From the NCBI GenBank assembly GCA_017503005.1, contig JAFVTW010000018.1:1-56611 (forward strand): 56,611 bases of DNA, in the 5' to 3' direction. Position numbers and translations under genes: made by a program. This document shows, piece by piece, positions 15,788 to 24,885 of the stretch. Every line of letters begins with the position of its first letter. The stretch's first letter is position 1. A model generated the notes under the pieces. The model did no database searches. It had not been told where the DNA came from and saw only the letters and a program-made list of their open reading frames with translations. This DNA comes from Clostridia bacterium. Its GTDB lineage: Bacteria > Bacillota > Clostridia > Christensenellales > UBA1242.

Positions 15788-17293
15788 ATAAAATCATTAT
15801 TTAAAGCCGTAGCCATAATTACAATATTTTCTGTACTCACTAGGGTGTTAGGATTTGTTTACAAAATATTTTTATCTAGAACACTAACCACCGAAATGCT
15901 AGGAGTTTACACAATAGTAGCTTCTGTATTTATGGTATTTGTTACTATATTAAACTCAGGCATACCACTTGCTGTTTCAAAAACAACAGTAAAATACAAT
16001 GATGATAGTACCAAAGCCAGTGCTAGTGTAACAAGTGGTCTAATTATTAGTCTAATTACCTTTTTGATATGTGCAATCATTATACTAATAGGCAAACCTT
16101 TCTTTGTTTCTTATTTTGGTTCTTCTATAGCATTTAGCTTGCTTATATCCCTACTACCTGCAATCTTGTTTACTGGTGTATATGCCCCTTTTAGAGGATA
16201 TCTATGGGGCAAAGAAAAATTCTTTGAAGTAAGCATAGTAGAATTTATAGAACAAATTATAAGAATAAGCTGCTACTTTTTACTTGTATTTTTAGTTGAT
16301 TTTAAAAATGACCTATACCCTGTAGGTTTGTCTGCTAGTCTAGCCTGCATACTAAGCACGATTGTAGGAATGTATTTTTATTTTAAATACAATGGTCGCA
16401 TTAAAAGTCCAAAATATCATATTAAAAGTGTATTTCAATCATCTACACCTATTTCTTTGATTCGACTAGCTACAAGCCTTATGCAGCCGTTTATGTCGTT
16501 TTTAATGCCTATTATGCTTATTTCATCTGGATATACACACGAACAGTCATTAAGTCAGCTAGGCATAGCAATGGGTATGACTATGCCTCTACTCACTATT
16601 CCATCTACACTTATAGGTTCTTTGGCAATGGCTATAGTTCCCAACCTAAATAGTTTGTACAACAAAAACAAATATACAGAGTTAAAAAAACAAATTTCTT
16701 CTGCAATTAAGTTTACTATATGTTGTAGTTTTATAATTATTCCTTTCTTTATTGCACTAGGAGAACAAAGTTGTACATTACTATACAACAACATCACTGC
16801 AGGCACTTATCTAAAAAATTGTGCCTGGATAATAATTCCTATGGGATTATCACAAATATCTAGTTCTATACTAAATAGTCTAAATCTAGAAAAATCAACC
16901 TTTAAATATTACATATATAGTTGTATAGTACTATTATTATCAATAGTGGTTTTGCCAAAATTTGTAGGCATATATGCCCTTATGTACGGCACAGGACTTA
17001 GTATGTTAATGGTTGCAATCTTAAATCTTCTCAAAATAAACAAAACTTTAAACGAATCCAAATTGTATATAAGCCTAATATTTAAGCTAACACTAATTTG
17101 TATACCAACACTATTACTCACAAAATGGATATACAATATTTTATATTTTGTATTCCCTGACCTAATTTGCTTAGCTATTTGTGGAGCTATAAGTGTCGCA
17201 GTTTTAGCAATATTAATGATTGTATTCAATATACTAGACATACAAACTATCAAAAATAAATTATCAAATAAAAAAGTATTAAGTAAATCTTAA
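15788..17293 (+). CDS. SpoVB-like oligosaccharide/lipid flippase (MOP superfamily), probable ATA start
   Basis: About 501 residues, polytopic with some 12-14 membrane helices. The N-terminus I-K-S-L-F-K-A-V-A-I-I-T-I-F...R-V-L-G-F-V-Y-K-I-F-L-S-R follows the SpoVB/MOP-flippase pattern (K-G-A-x-x-L-x-x-A-x-x-x-x-K-x-L-G-F-x-Y-R-I). The only standard start in frame is GTG 15845, which would remove part of the conserved first helix and has no RBS. GAGGTG (15777-15782) stands 5 nt before ATA 15788, and a stop lies at 15776-15778. I therefore propose ATA as the start. An out-of-frame ATG at 15775 would need a one-base frameshift in the following A run. The family flips polyprenyl-linked glycans; SpoVB acts in cortex synthesis. 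Its terminator overlaps its 3' end. Confidence 0.75.
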   Translation: MKSLFKAVAIITIFSVLTRVLGFVYKIFLSRTLTTEMLGVYTIVASVFMVFVTILNSGIPLAVSKTTVKYNDDSTKASASVTSGLIISLITFLICAIIILIGKPFFVSYFGSSIAFSLLISLLPAILFTGVYAPFRGYLWGKEKFFEVSIVEFIEQIIRISCYFLLVFLVDFKNDLYPVGLSASLACILSTIVGMYFYFKYNGRIKSPKYHIKSVFQSSTPISLIRLATSLMQPFMSFLMPIMLISSGYTHEQSLSQLGIAMGMTMPLLTIPSTLIGSLAMAIVPNLNSLYNKNKYTELKKQISSAIKFTICCSFIIIPFFIALGEQSCTLLYNNITAGTYLKNCAWIIIPMGLSQISSSILNSLNLEKSTFKYYIYSCIVLLLSIVVLPKFVGIYALMYGTGLSMLMVAILNLLKINKTLNESKLYISLIFKLTLICIPTLLLTKWIYNILYFVFPDLICLAICGAISVAVLAILMIVFNILDIQTIKNKLSNKKVLSKS

Positions 17294-17307
17294 TACTTTT
17301 TGTTTTA
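17271..17307 (+). terminator. Terminator overlapping the flippase stop codon
   Basis: AAAAAGTATTAAG and CTTAATACTTTTT form the stem. The 5' arm codes for the last residues and the stop TAA lies at the 3' arm, followed by TGTTTT. Confidence 0.8.
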
Positions 17308-17344
17308 CTAGTATAAAAACATACAAATTAACAACAATAATAAT

Positions 17345-18064
17345 ATGACATTTACATTAATAATTAGAAGCATAATAATATATTTGGTAGTTTTTTTACT
17401 ACTTAGATTTATGGGTAAAAGACAACTAGGAGAAATGCAGCCATTTGAGTTTGTAATTACTCTGATAATTGCTGACTTAGCAACTATACCCATGGCAGAA
17501 ACTGCACTACCATTAATACACGGAATTATACCTATAATTACCCTTTCTTTGGTGCATTTTATTCTCACATTCCTTAGTATGAAAAGTGTAAAAATGCGAA
17601 AATTAATCAATGGTAAACCTATTATAGTAATAAATCCAAATGGTATAGACTACAAATCATTAGAGCGACTAAATATGAACTTCAATGACCTAATGGAAAA
17701 CCTTAGAGGTTGTGGATATTTCAATTTAGAAGAAGTGCTATATGCAATAATGCAAACAAATGGAACACTAACCGTTCTACCTCGTGCACCTTTTGCACCA
17801 TTGAATGCAAACAATGCCAAAATAATCGTAGAAGAAAATAGTCTACCTATAATACTAATAAGCGAAGGTAAGCCTGTAAAAGAAAACCTTGAGCTAGCAC
17901 AAATAGATGCAAATTTTATATTAAACAATATCAAAAAGCTTCATTTAAATCTAAACGACATTGTTTATGCTGTTATAAATAACAAAGGCTGTATGTATAT
18001 TCAGCCTAAATCTGGTAGTTACAAAGTTGTAGAAACCAACTACAATGGAGATGGAAAATGGTAA
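17345..18064 (+). CDS. DUF421 family membrane protein (YetF/YkjA-like)
   Basis: 239 residues. Three N-terminal membrane helices (about 5-25, 37-55, 60-80) include the family motif R-F-M-G-K-R-Q-L-G-E-M-Q-P-F-E-F-V-I-T-L-I-I-A (residues 21-43, described in parts). A cytosolic alpha/beta region follows, with G-K-P-I-I-V-I-N-x-N-G and two repeated beta-alpha segments (L-N-D-I-V-Y-A-V, L-E-E-V-L-Y-A-I). DUF421 proteins are widespread in spore-forming Bacillota; biochemical function is unknown. It overlaps the following DUF4363 gene by 7 nt, the usual partnership. There is no good RBS before ATG 17345. A weak TATAAA lies at 17312-17317. Confidence 0.88.
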   Translation: MTFTLIIRSIIIYLVVFLLLRFMGKRQLGEMQPFEFVITLIIADLATIPMAETALPLIHGIIPIITLSLVHFILTFLSMKSVKMRKLINGKPIIVINPNGIDYKSLERLNMNFNDLMENLRGCGYFNLEEVLYAIMQTNGTLTVLPRAPFAPLNANNAKIIVEENSLPIILISEGKPVKENLELAQIDANFILNNIKKLHLNLNDIVYAVINNKGCMYIQPKSGSYKVVETNYNGDGKW

Positions 18065-18447
18065 AACGAACAATTATAGCTTTAGTTTTGTTTATATCTT
18101 TGATAGGTATAGGAACTTACGAAATGATAGCCGTAAACAAAATAATTACTAGACTAGACAACAAAACAGCAGAATTGCAAACTTTAGTAAAAGAAAATGA
18201 AAACAATTTAACAGTAGTTACTGATAGTATAGACAATTTAAAAGGCTACTGGGACAAACACGAATATGGTTTATATTTAATGTTTAACCACAAAGACCTA
18301 AGCACTGTAACTGATAGTTTGTCAAAATTGAAAAGTTATGTATCTAGCAACGACTATGATGATGCTATTACCGAAGTAAACCTTCTTAAAGAATACACAG
18401 AAAAGAATATACCTATAATGGGCTTTAACCTACAGAATATCTTATAA
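18058..18447 (+). CDS. DUF4363 family protein
   Basis: 129 residues: a single N-terminal membrane helix (about 4-24) and an extracytoplasmic four-helix-like domain with W-x-x-H-E (G-Y-W-D-K-H-E near residue 63) and a C-terminal E-Y-T-E-K-N-I-P-I-M-G-F-N-L-Q-N-I-L. Length and motif match DUF4363, which is commonly encoded right after DUF421 genes. The start overlaps the DUF421 stop (ATGGTAA), implying translational coupling and a joint membrane complex. Function is unknown in the family. Confidence 0.85.
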   Translation: MVKRTIIALVLFISLIGIGTYEMIAVNKIITRLDNKTAELQTLVKENENNLTVVTDSIDNLKGYWDKHEYGLYLMFNHKDLSTVTDSLSKLKSYVSSNDYDDAITEVNLLKEYTEKNIPIMGFNLQNIL

Positions 18448-18476
18448 AAAAACCACCTAAATGGTGGTCTTTTTGT
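18446..18476. terminator. Bidirectional intrinsic terminator
   Basis: AAAAACCACC and GGTGGTCTTTTT around a TAAAT loop. It separates the DUF4363 gene (ends 18447) from the convergent gene ending at 18476. Confidence 0.88.
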
Positions 18477-19000
18477 TATTTTTGAAATATAACTTGACGA
18501 TACATTTTGTCATTAATCAAACCTATAGCTGTTTGATAAGCCATATATAATCCTAATACAAAAGTAATAGGCAAAATGTATAATGTCAAAATATTGAATT
18601 CTACTATTTGTAGTACAATTTCAACAATAAAGCAAACTAGTACAAGTATAGCACATACAAAATTCATAATTGTAAATGTATTGTATTTACGGTCAGCATT
18701 TACTTCAATAGCTCCTGTAATTGTATGTGAACCTCTTTCCATAATCTCTATAGCTGCTCTTCTAGATTTTTTGTACTCATTAAATGATACAAAAAACCAA
18801 AATACAGATATTGCCATACCAAAAGCAGAAAACAAATAAGTATTGTAATCTGTAACCTTATTAACAAGACCTGCAATAATCATAGCTAGTGCTGCAGCAA
18901 AACCTATACCCATCAAAAATAAAAATGTAAATGAAATTTTTATTTTTGCATTAATTAAATTTAATGAATTTTTCTCTACGACAACATCTGTTACAAACAT
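18476..19000 (-). CDS. Hypothetical four-helix membrane protein (174 aa)
   Basis: Four predicted membrane helices, at about residues 24-46, 55-73, 108-130 and 136-156. A charged loop in the middle contains K-K-S-R-R-A-A-I-E-I-M-E-R-G and a short D-R-K-Y-N-T-F segment. AGAGGAG directly abuts an ATG at 19009 (spacing zero), but stands 9 nt before the ATG at 19000, so I place the start at 19000. No family recognised. It is next to uvrA but not obviously in that operon. Confidence 0.72.
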   Translation of the reverse strand: MFVTDVVVEKNSLNLINAKIKISFTFLFLMGIGFAAALAMIIAGLVNKVTDYNTYLFSAFGMAISVFWFFVSFNEYKKSRRAAIEIMERGSHTITGAIEVNADRKYNTFTIMNFVCAILVLVCFIVEIVLQIVEFNILTLYILPITFVLGLYMAYQTAIGLINDKMYRQVIFQK

Positions 19001-19059
19001 ATCTGTCATCTCCTCTAAACCACATATTTCTAATTATATACTATATTATAGCACACAAT

Positions 19060-21876
19060 TTATTTTTTTAGATAGGGTTTTAAGTACTTTCCTGTAATAC
19101 TTTTGTTATTTTTACAAATTTCTTCCGGAGTACCACTAGCTACTACCTGTCCACCCTCATCGCCACCTTCTGGACCTAAATCAACTATATAATCAGCAAT
19201 TTTAATCACATCTAGGTTGTGCTCTATAACCACAATAGTATTGCCATTTGCTACTAGTTTGTTTAATATTTTGATTAGTTTGTCTACATCATACATTGAT
19301 AGACCAGTAGTTGGCTCATCTAGTATATACAACGACTTACCTGTACTTCTCTTACTTAGTTCGGTAGCAAGTTTCACTCTTTGAGCTTCACCACCACTAA
19401 GTTCTGTAGATGGTTGACCTAATTTGATATAACCCAAACCTACATCTACTAATGTTTGTAATTTATTTCTAATTTTAGGTACATTCTCAAAAAACTCTAC
19501 AGCTTCAGATATAGTCATATTAAGTACATCGGCTATATTTTTCCCTTTATATTTTACCTCTAAAGTTTCTTTGTTGTACCTTTTACCATTACAAACATCA
19601 CAAGTTACATACACATCTGGCAAGAAGAACATTTCAATCTTCTTGATGCCATCTCCACCACAATTTTCGCATCTACCACCAGATATATTAAAGCTAAATC
19701 TGCCTGCACTATAGCCTCTTTCTTTGGCATCTACAGTCTTTGCAAATAGTTCTCTAATATCGTTAAACACATTTGTATAAGTTGCTGGATTACTTCTTGG
19801 TGTTCTACCTATAGGGCTTTGGTCAATATTGATTACTTTGTCTAATCTATCTAAGTTTTCGATAAGTTTGTATTTACCCTCTGGCAATCTGCTTCTGTTT
19901 AACATATTACTAGCTGCAGGATACAAGATTTCGTTTATCAAACTACTCTTACCACTACCACTAACACCAGTAATAGCTGTAATTACACCTATAGGAATAT
20001 CTACATCTATATTCTTTAGGTTGTTTTGTTTAGCACCCTTAATCTTAATAAATCCTTTTTCTACAGGTCTTCTAATGCTAGGAGTTTCTATCTTTAGCTC
20101 CCCACTCAAATACTTACCTGTAATACTCCTTTCGGACTTAATTAAATCATCTACACTACCACTAGCCACTATTTCGCCACCATGCACTCCGGCATAAGGG
20201 CCAACATCGATTATATGGTCAGCAGCACGAATAGTATCTTCGTCATGCTCTACAACAATAACTGTGTTTTCCAAATCCCTTAGATGCTTTAATGTGGACA
20301 ATAATCTATCATTATCTCTTTGATGCAAACCTATGCTAGGTTCGTCTAATATATATAATACACCGGTTAGTCCACTACCTATTTGTGTAGCTAATCTTAT
20401 TCTTTGTGCTTCACCACCACTCAAAGTTCCTGCCGACCTACTTAGTGTAAGATAGTTCAATCCTACATTAATCAAGAAATCTAATCTAGCATTGATTTCT
20501 TTCAAAATAGGTTGAGCTATTTGTTGTTGAGTTTTGTTTAGCTTCAAACTTTCCATAAACTCTTTAATTTTAGATACAGACAAGTTTGTAAGTTCTATAA
20601 TATTCAATTTCTTTATTTTAACATTCAAAGCTTCAGGTTTTAGTCTATAGCCATGACAAACATCACACTCAAACTCACTAAAATATTTAGCAATTTCTTT
20701 CTTTGAATACTCAGAGTTTGTTTCTCTATACCTTCTCTCAAGATTTGGTACGATGCCCTCAAACTTCATTTTTGACTCTACCCACTCACCCTTAAACTTG
20801 TATGTTACATCAAGTTTTTCGCCTTTGGTGCCATATAGAATCATGTCCACCATTTCTTCTGGCAAATCTTTTAGTGGAGTGTCTATTTCTACACCAAATT
20901 TTCTAGCAACAGCCTTGAAAAACATATTACCCATACCTAAGTCATATGCCCAACCTGTAGCACTAATAGCACCTTGAATCAAACTTAGATTTTCGTCTTT
21001 GATTATCTTGGACCTATCGATTACCTGCATAAACCCCAAACCACTACACTTAGGACAAGCTCCAAACGGTGTATTAAAACTAAATGTTCTAGGAGCAATC
21101 TCCTCTATGCTATATCCACATATAGGACAACTATGGTTTATACTATACAATGTTTCTTCGCCATTAGCTTCTACCACTACTACACCATTTGTCAATTTTA
21201 AAGCATTTTCCAAACTTTCGGTTAGTCTAGTAGTTACATCAGGTTTTAGAATCATTCTATCTATAACCAAATAAATATCGTGTTTTACATTTTTATCTAA
21301 ATTAATAGGCTCATCTAATGTGCAATCATTTCCATCAATTTTTGCTCTTAAATAACCTTCCTTTAGATAATCAGCTAGTTCCTTTTGAAAAGTACCCTTT
21401 TTTCCTCTAACAACAGGAGCTGTAACAATAACCTTTGTTCCTTCTCCCAAATTAAGAACCTGTTCTACAATATTGTCGATTGTTTGAGTAGTAATAGGCT
21501 TATTACAATTAGGACAATATGGTGTACCCAAGTGGGCATATAGTAATCTAAGATAATCATAAATTTCTGTAACAGTACCCACTGTGCTTCTAGGATTATG
21601 AGAAGTTGTTTTTTGGTCGATAGATATACTAGGACTTAGACCTTCAATCAGGTCAACATCTGGCTTATGCATTTGTCCCAAAAACATACGAGCATAGCTA
21701 GACAAGCTCTCTATATATCTTCTTTGACCTTCAGCAAAAATTGTGTCAAAAGCCAAAGTACTTTTGCCACTACCACTAACACCTGTCAAAACAACTAACT
21801 TGCCTCTAGGTATAGTTACATCTATATTTTTTAAATTGTTTTCTCTAGCACCTTTTACAATAATTTCTTTTAGCAT
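19060..21876 (-). CDS. uvrA: Excinuclease ABC subunit A
   Basis: 938 residues, full length for UvrA. Two ABC ATPase modules: Walker A G-V-S-G-S-G-K-S-T near residue 33 and G-V-S-G-S-G-K-S-S near 640, and two signature motifs L-S-G-G-E-A-Q-R. Zinc fingers: C-P-I-C-G...C-P-K-C-S in the first half and C-E-N-C-G-G-D-G...C-D-V-C-N-G-K in the second. UvrA dimers scan DNA for bulky lesions and load UvrB. It follows uvrB by 2 nt, with AAGGAT inside the uvrB end as RBS. Order uvrB-uvrA matches Bacillota SOS operons; see the LexA-box candidate at 23882-23909. Confidence 0.97.
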   Translation of the reverse strand: MLKEIIVKGARENNLKNIDVTIPRGKLVVLTGVSGSGKSTLAFDTIFAEGQRRYIESLSSYARMFLGQMHKPDVDLIEGLSPSISIDQKTTSHNPRSTVGTVTEIYDYLRLLYAHLGTPYCPNCNKPITTQTIDNIVEQVLNLGEGTKVIVTAPVVRGKKGTFQKELADYLKEGYLRAKIDGNDCTLDEPINLDKNVKHDIYLVIDRMILKPDVTTRLTESLENALKLTNGVVVVEANGEETLYSINHSCPICGYSIEEIAPRTFSFNTPFGACPKCSGLGFMQVIDRSKIIKDENLSLIQGAISATGWAYDLGMGNMFFKAVARKFGVEIDTPLKDLPEEMVDMILYGTKGEKLDVTYKFKGEWVESKMKFEGIVPNLERRYRETNSEYSKKEIAKYFSEFECDVCHGYRLKPEALNVKIKKLNIIELTNLSVSKIKEFMESLKLNKTQQQIAQPILKEINARLDFLINVGLNYLTLSRSAGTLSGGEAQRIRLATQIGSGLTGVLYILDEPSIGLHQRDNDRLLSTLKHLRDLENTVIVVEHDEDTIRAADHIIDVGPYAGVHGGEIVASGSVDDLIKSERSITGKYLSGELKIETPSIRRPVEKGFIKIKGAKQNNLKNIDVDIPIGVITAITGVSGSGKSSLINEILYPAASNMLNRSRLPEGKYKLIENLDRLDKVINIDQSPIGRTPRSNPATYTNVFNDIRELFAKTVDAKERGYSAGRFSFNISGGRCENCGGDGIKKIEMFFLPDVYVTCDVCNGKRYNKETLEVKYKGKNIADVLNMTISEAVEFFENVPKIRNKLQTLVDVGLGYIKLGQPSTELSGGEAQRVKLATELSKRSTGKSLYILDEPTTGLSMYDVDKLIKILNKLVANGNTIVVIEHNLDVIKIADYIVDLGPEGGDEGGQVVASGTPEEICKNNKSITGKYLKPYLKK

Positions 21877-21878
21877 AA

Positions 21879-23831
21879 TTAATCCTTCAACAATTTTTTA
21901 AGTTCAGCAATTTGATTTCTTAAAACAATAGCTTGTTCAAAGTCTAAGCTCTCACTAGCCATTTTCATAAGCTTAGACAGCCTATTTATCTCATTAGGCA
22001 CATCTTTAGCCTTGATATTGCCATCTGTAGCCTTTTTAGTGATTTCTAAGGTATTCTTTACAGGTTTGATAATAGTCTTTGGCACAATGCCATTTTCAAC
22101 ATTATATGCATGTTGAATTTGTCTTCTTCTGTTTGTTTCGTCAATAGCAACTTTCATACTTCTAGTAATGTTGTCAGCATACATTATTACTTTAGCCTCA
22201 GCATTTCTAGCAGCTCTACCTATGGTTTGAATTAGAGCCCAACTACTTCTTAAGAATCCTTCTTTGTCGGCATCCAAAATAGCTACAAGCTTTACTTCTG
22301 GAATATCCAACCCCTCTCTAAGTAGATTAATGCCCACTAGAACATCAAATTCCCTAAGTCTAAGTGAATTTATAATTTCTACACGGTCTAATGTGTCTAT
22401 ATCGCTATGCAAATATCTAACTTTAATTTTTCGCTCACTAAGATAGCTAGTTAAGTTTTCTGCCATTTTCTTAGTAAGTGTAGTTACAAGCACCCTACCA
22501 TCATTTTCGATAGTTTTAAATATTTCAGTAATCAAATCATCTACTTGACCTTCTATCTTCCTTACACTGATTTCTGGGTCAAGTAGTCCTGTAGGTCGTA
22601 TAATTTGCTCTGTAACCACATCAGAATGTTCCATTTCATATGGACCAGGAGTAGCAGACACAAATACTACTTGATTTAGTTTACTTTCAAATTCCTCAAA
22701 ATTAAGAGGTCTATTATCATAAGCAGCAGGTAATCTAAAGCCATAGTTTACTAAATTTGTCTTTCTAGCCAAATCGCCTGCATACATACCTCTAATTTGA
22801 GGCACAGTCATATGACTTTCGTCTATAAATATTACAAAATTTTTCTTAAAATAATCAATTAAGGTATATGGTGGTTCGCCTGGTTTTCTACCATCAAAAT
22901 ATCTAGAATAGTTCTCTATACCAGAGCAATAACCTACTTCTTTCATCATTTCAAGATCATAGAACACCCTTTCTTTTATTCTTTGAGCCTCTATAAGTTT
23001 ACCTTCATCTTCAAATTCTTTTACCCTTTGAAGACAATCAGCTTTGATTTGATCAAAAGCCATCTGTAATTTTTCGCTAGATACAGCATAGTGACTAGCC
23101 GGCAAAATAAAAGCATGATTTAACTTAGAAATTTTTCTACCTGAAACCACTTCTATTTCAGATATTGACTCAATCTCATCGTCAAAAAACTCTATCCTAA
23201 TAGCAACATCAGAGCTAGATGCAGGCACAATATCTATTACTTCACCCTTACTTCTAAATGTACCTCTTTTAAACTCCATTTCATTACGAGTGTATTGTAA
23301 TGATAGCAATTTCTTTATGATTTGATTACGACCTACAACATCGCCAGGCCTTAAACTTAGACACATACTAGAATAGTTCTCTGGTTCACCCAACCCATAT
23401 ATACAGCTAACAGATGCCACTACTATAACATCGTTTCGCTCAAAAAGTGAGCAAGTTGCAGAATGTCGTAATTTATCTATCTCATCATTGATACTCATAT
23501 CTTTTTCGATGTATGTATCTGAACTAACTATATATGCTTCTGGTTGATAATAGTCATAGTAGGACACAAAATATTCCACTCTATTGTTAGGAAAAAACTC
23601 CCTAAACTCATTGCATAATTGTGCAGCTAGGGTCTTATTGTGAGCAATAACAAGTGCTGGTCTATTAATTTGGTTTATAATATTAGCCATAGTAAAGGTT
23701 TTACCACTACCAGTTACACCCAACAATGTTTGAAATTTAACACCATCATTAATTGCTTCTACAATATTTTGAATGGCTTGTGGTTGGTCGCCAGTAGGTT
23801 TATACTTGCTAACTAGTTCAAAATTTTCCAT
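21879..23831 (-). CDS. uvrB: Excinuclease ABC subunit B
   Basis: 650 residues, typical for UvrB. Walker A G-V-T-G-S-G-K-T at residues 37-44, the beta-hairpin stretch [10 protein letters not shown] near 92-101, helicase motif II F-I-D-E-S-H near 335, motif [11 protein letters not shown] near 540, and a C-terminal UVR coiled-coil motif that binds UvrC. UvrB verifies damage and forms the preincision complex. It is the first gene of the uvrBA operon. Upstream lies a hairpin containing a LexA-type box, so SOS control is plausible. Confidence 0.97.
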   Translation of the reverse strand: MENFELVSKYKPTGDQPQAIQNIVEAINDGVKFQTLLGVTGSGKTFTMANIINQINRPALVIAHNKTLAAQLCNEFREFFPNNRVEYFVSYYDYYQPEAYIVSSDTYIEKDMSINDEIDKLRHSATCSLFERNDVIVVASVSCIYGLGEPENYSSMCLSLRPGDVVGRNQIIKKLLSLQYTRNEMEFKRGTFRSKGEVIDIVPASSSDVAIRIEFFDDEIESISEIEVVSGRKISKLNHAFILPASHYAVSSEKLQMAFDQIKADCLQRVKEFEDEGKLIEAQRIKERVFYDLEMMKEVGYCSGIENYSRYFDGRKPGEPPYTLIDYFKKNFVIFIDESHMTVPQIRGMYAGDLARKTNLVNYGFRLPAAYDNRPLNFEEFESKLNQVVFVSATPGPYEMEHSDVVTEQIIRPTGLLDPEISVRKIEGQVDDLITEIFKTIENDGRVLVTTLTKKMAENLTSYLSERKIKVRYLHSDIDTLDRVEIINSLRLREFDVLVGINLLREGLDIPEVKLVAILDADKEGFLRSSWALIQTIGRAARNAEAKVIMYADNITRSMKVAIDETNRRRQIQHAYNVENGIVPKTIIKPVKNTLEITKKATDGNIKAKDVPNEINRLSKLMKMASESLDFEQAIVLRNQIAELKKLLKD

Positions 23832-23881
23832 ATTACCTAATCAATTATTATCATAAAATATACTTATTTATACAAACAAAC

Positions 23882-23909
23882 AAGTCGAACAAATGTTTTT
23901 GTTCGACTT
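23882..23909. promoter_or_regulatory. Hairpin with candidate LexA (SOS) box upstream of uvrB
   Basis: AAGTCGAACAAA and TTTGTTCGACTT form a 12-bp stem around ATGT, followed on the minus strand by a T-rich run, so it can terminate the upstream minus-strand pair. CGAACAAATGTTT (23886-23898) inside it fits the Bacillota LexA/DinR box CGAAC-N4-GTTY. It lies about 55 nt upstream of uvrB, where an operator is expected. Operator and terminator roles are not exclusive. Confidence 0.6.
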
Positions 23910-23946
23910 ATTATAACACAACTATTATTTAAAAACTATCAATAAT

Positions 23947-24309
23947 TTAAAATTTAAAAATTGCTTTTAGAAGCAGTGTAAATGCAAATGAAATACAAGC
24001 CAAAACTATAGTTCTAGTAAGTATAAGATATAGGTTTCTTTTTGCATTTTTTCTTTCTCTCTCGTACCCCTCACCTTTGGTTTTTAGCGAAATACAATAT
24101 ACTAGCTTGCCATTTTTATCAGAGTTCACAAGGTCAATATAATTTTCCAAAACCAAAGCATTTAGTAACTGGTCTAATTCATTTGTATTTATATCATATT
24201 TAGGCTGCAAAAAATTAAGGATATCGTCTGGCTCAATTAATGAGCTTCGTTTACCCAAACAAGTTGTATACAAATATTGCATTACCTTTTTTTCTTTACC
24301 GTTTAACAT
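23947..24309 (-). CDS. Hypothetical: winged-helix-like domain plus C-terminal TM helix (120 aa), copy 2
   Basis: The first roughly 70 residues look like a small winged-helix fold (helix, L-D-Q-L-L-N-A-L-V-L-E-N-Y-I-D-L recognition-like helix, then a beta wing with L-V-Y-C-I-S-L-K-T-K-G). A basic stretch (R-E-R-K-N-A-K-R-N) and one membrane helix (about 94-116) follow. The upstream gene has the same length and plan, so the two are probably old tandem duplicates. A membrane-tethered regulator is one possibility, but a DNA-binding role is inference. Located 115 nt before uvrB, separated by a hairpin. Confidence 0.68.
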   Translation of the reverse strand: MLNGKEKKVMQYLYTTCLGKRSSLIEPDDILNFLQPKYDINTNELDQLLNALVLENYIDLVNSDKNGKLVYCISLKTKGEGYERERKNAKRNLYLILTRTIVLACISFAFTLLLKAIFKF

Positions 24310-24321
24310 ATCAACCTAAAA

Positions 24322-24684
24322 TTATTTTAATAATAATATAGCTAGCATTGCACCTAAGAATGCCATAACACCACTACTAAGTGAAGTAAATATAAGCAAC
24401 TTACTAAATCTAGATAAGGTATTAGACTCAAATAGAGATTCCTCTAGAATCATTCTACCCTTTGCACATACAGCAAGACAGTAAGTATTCTCTTCTGCAT
24501 ACTTAATATCTATATAGCCACCAGCTTTCAAAAACTCTAAAGACTGCTCTAATTCTAAATTAGATATTTTTGATTTGTTTGGAAATTTTGACTTGATACT
24601 ACCTAATTCCAAAACTTTGTAAGAACTATCTTCGCACAAAATATTAAGAACTTTTAATGTCGCAGCATTCTTTTTATTTAGCAT
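24322..24684 (-). CDS. Hypothetical: winged-helix-like domain plus C-terminal TM helix (120 aa), copy 1
   Basis: The start is set at ATG 24684 (M-L-N-K-K-N) because GTGGGGGAT lies just upstream; the longer frame to 24723 has no RBS. The domain plan matches its neighbour: an N-terminal helical region with L-E-L-E-Q-S-L-E-F-L-K-A-G-G-Y-I-D-I (winged-helix-like, wing at Y-C-L-A-V-C-A-K-G), then a membrane helix (about 95-118) ending at the C-terminus. Both copies have exactly 120 residues and are 12 nt apart. Function is unknown. Confidence 0.68.
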   Translation of the reverse strand: MLNKKNAATLKVLNILCEDSSYKVLELGSIKSKFPNKSKISNLELEQSLEFLKAGGYIDIKYAEENTYCLAVCAKGRMILEESLFESNTLSRFSKLLIFTSLSSGVMAFLGAMLAILLLK

Positions 24685-24837
24685 AAATCCCCCACAAATA
24701 TTATTCTCAATTAATTTTACCAAAATAACAAATAAATTGTAAACAAAGTTTAATTAGATTTTTTTGATTAATTATTTTAGACAACAAATTAGTATAAAAT
24801 ATTTATATATCACACACTTTGCATAGTACTATGAGAA

Positions 24838-24873
24838 TAAAAAATAATCGCTAAATATAGCGATTATTTTTTG
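24838..24873 (-). terminator. Terminator of the 1178-aa surface protein gene
   Basis: AAAATAATCGCTA and TAGCGATTATTTT form a 13-bp stem around AATA with A/T runs, 13 nt beyond the stop at 24886. Confidence 0.88.
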
Positions 24874-24885
24874 ATTTGTAATTTA

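Noticed and set aside
15775..15801. Nine-codon ORF starting at ATG 15775
   Set aside because: Too short and out of frame; kept only as an alternative explanation for the flippase start.
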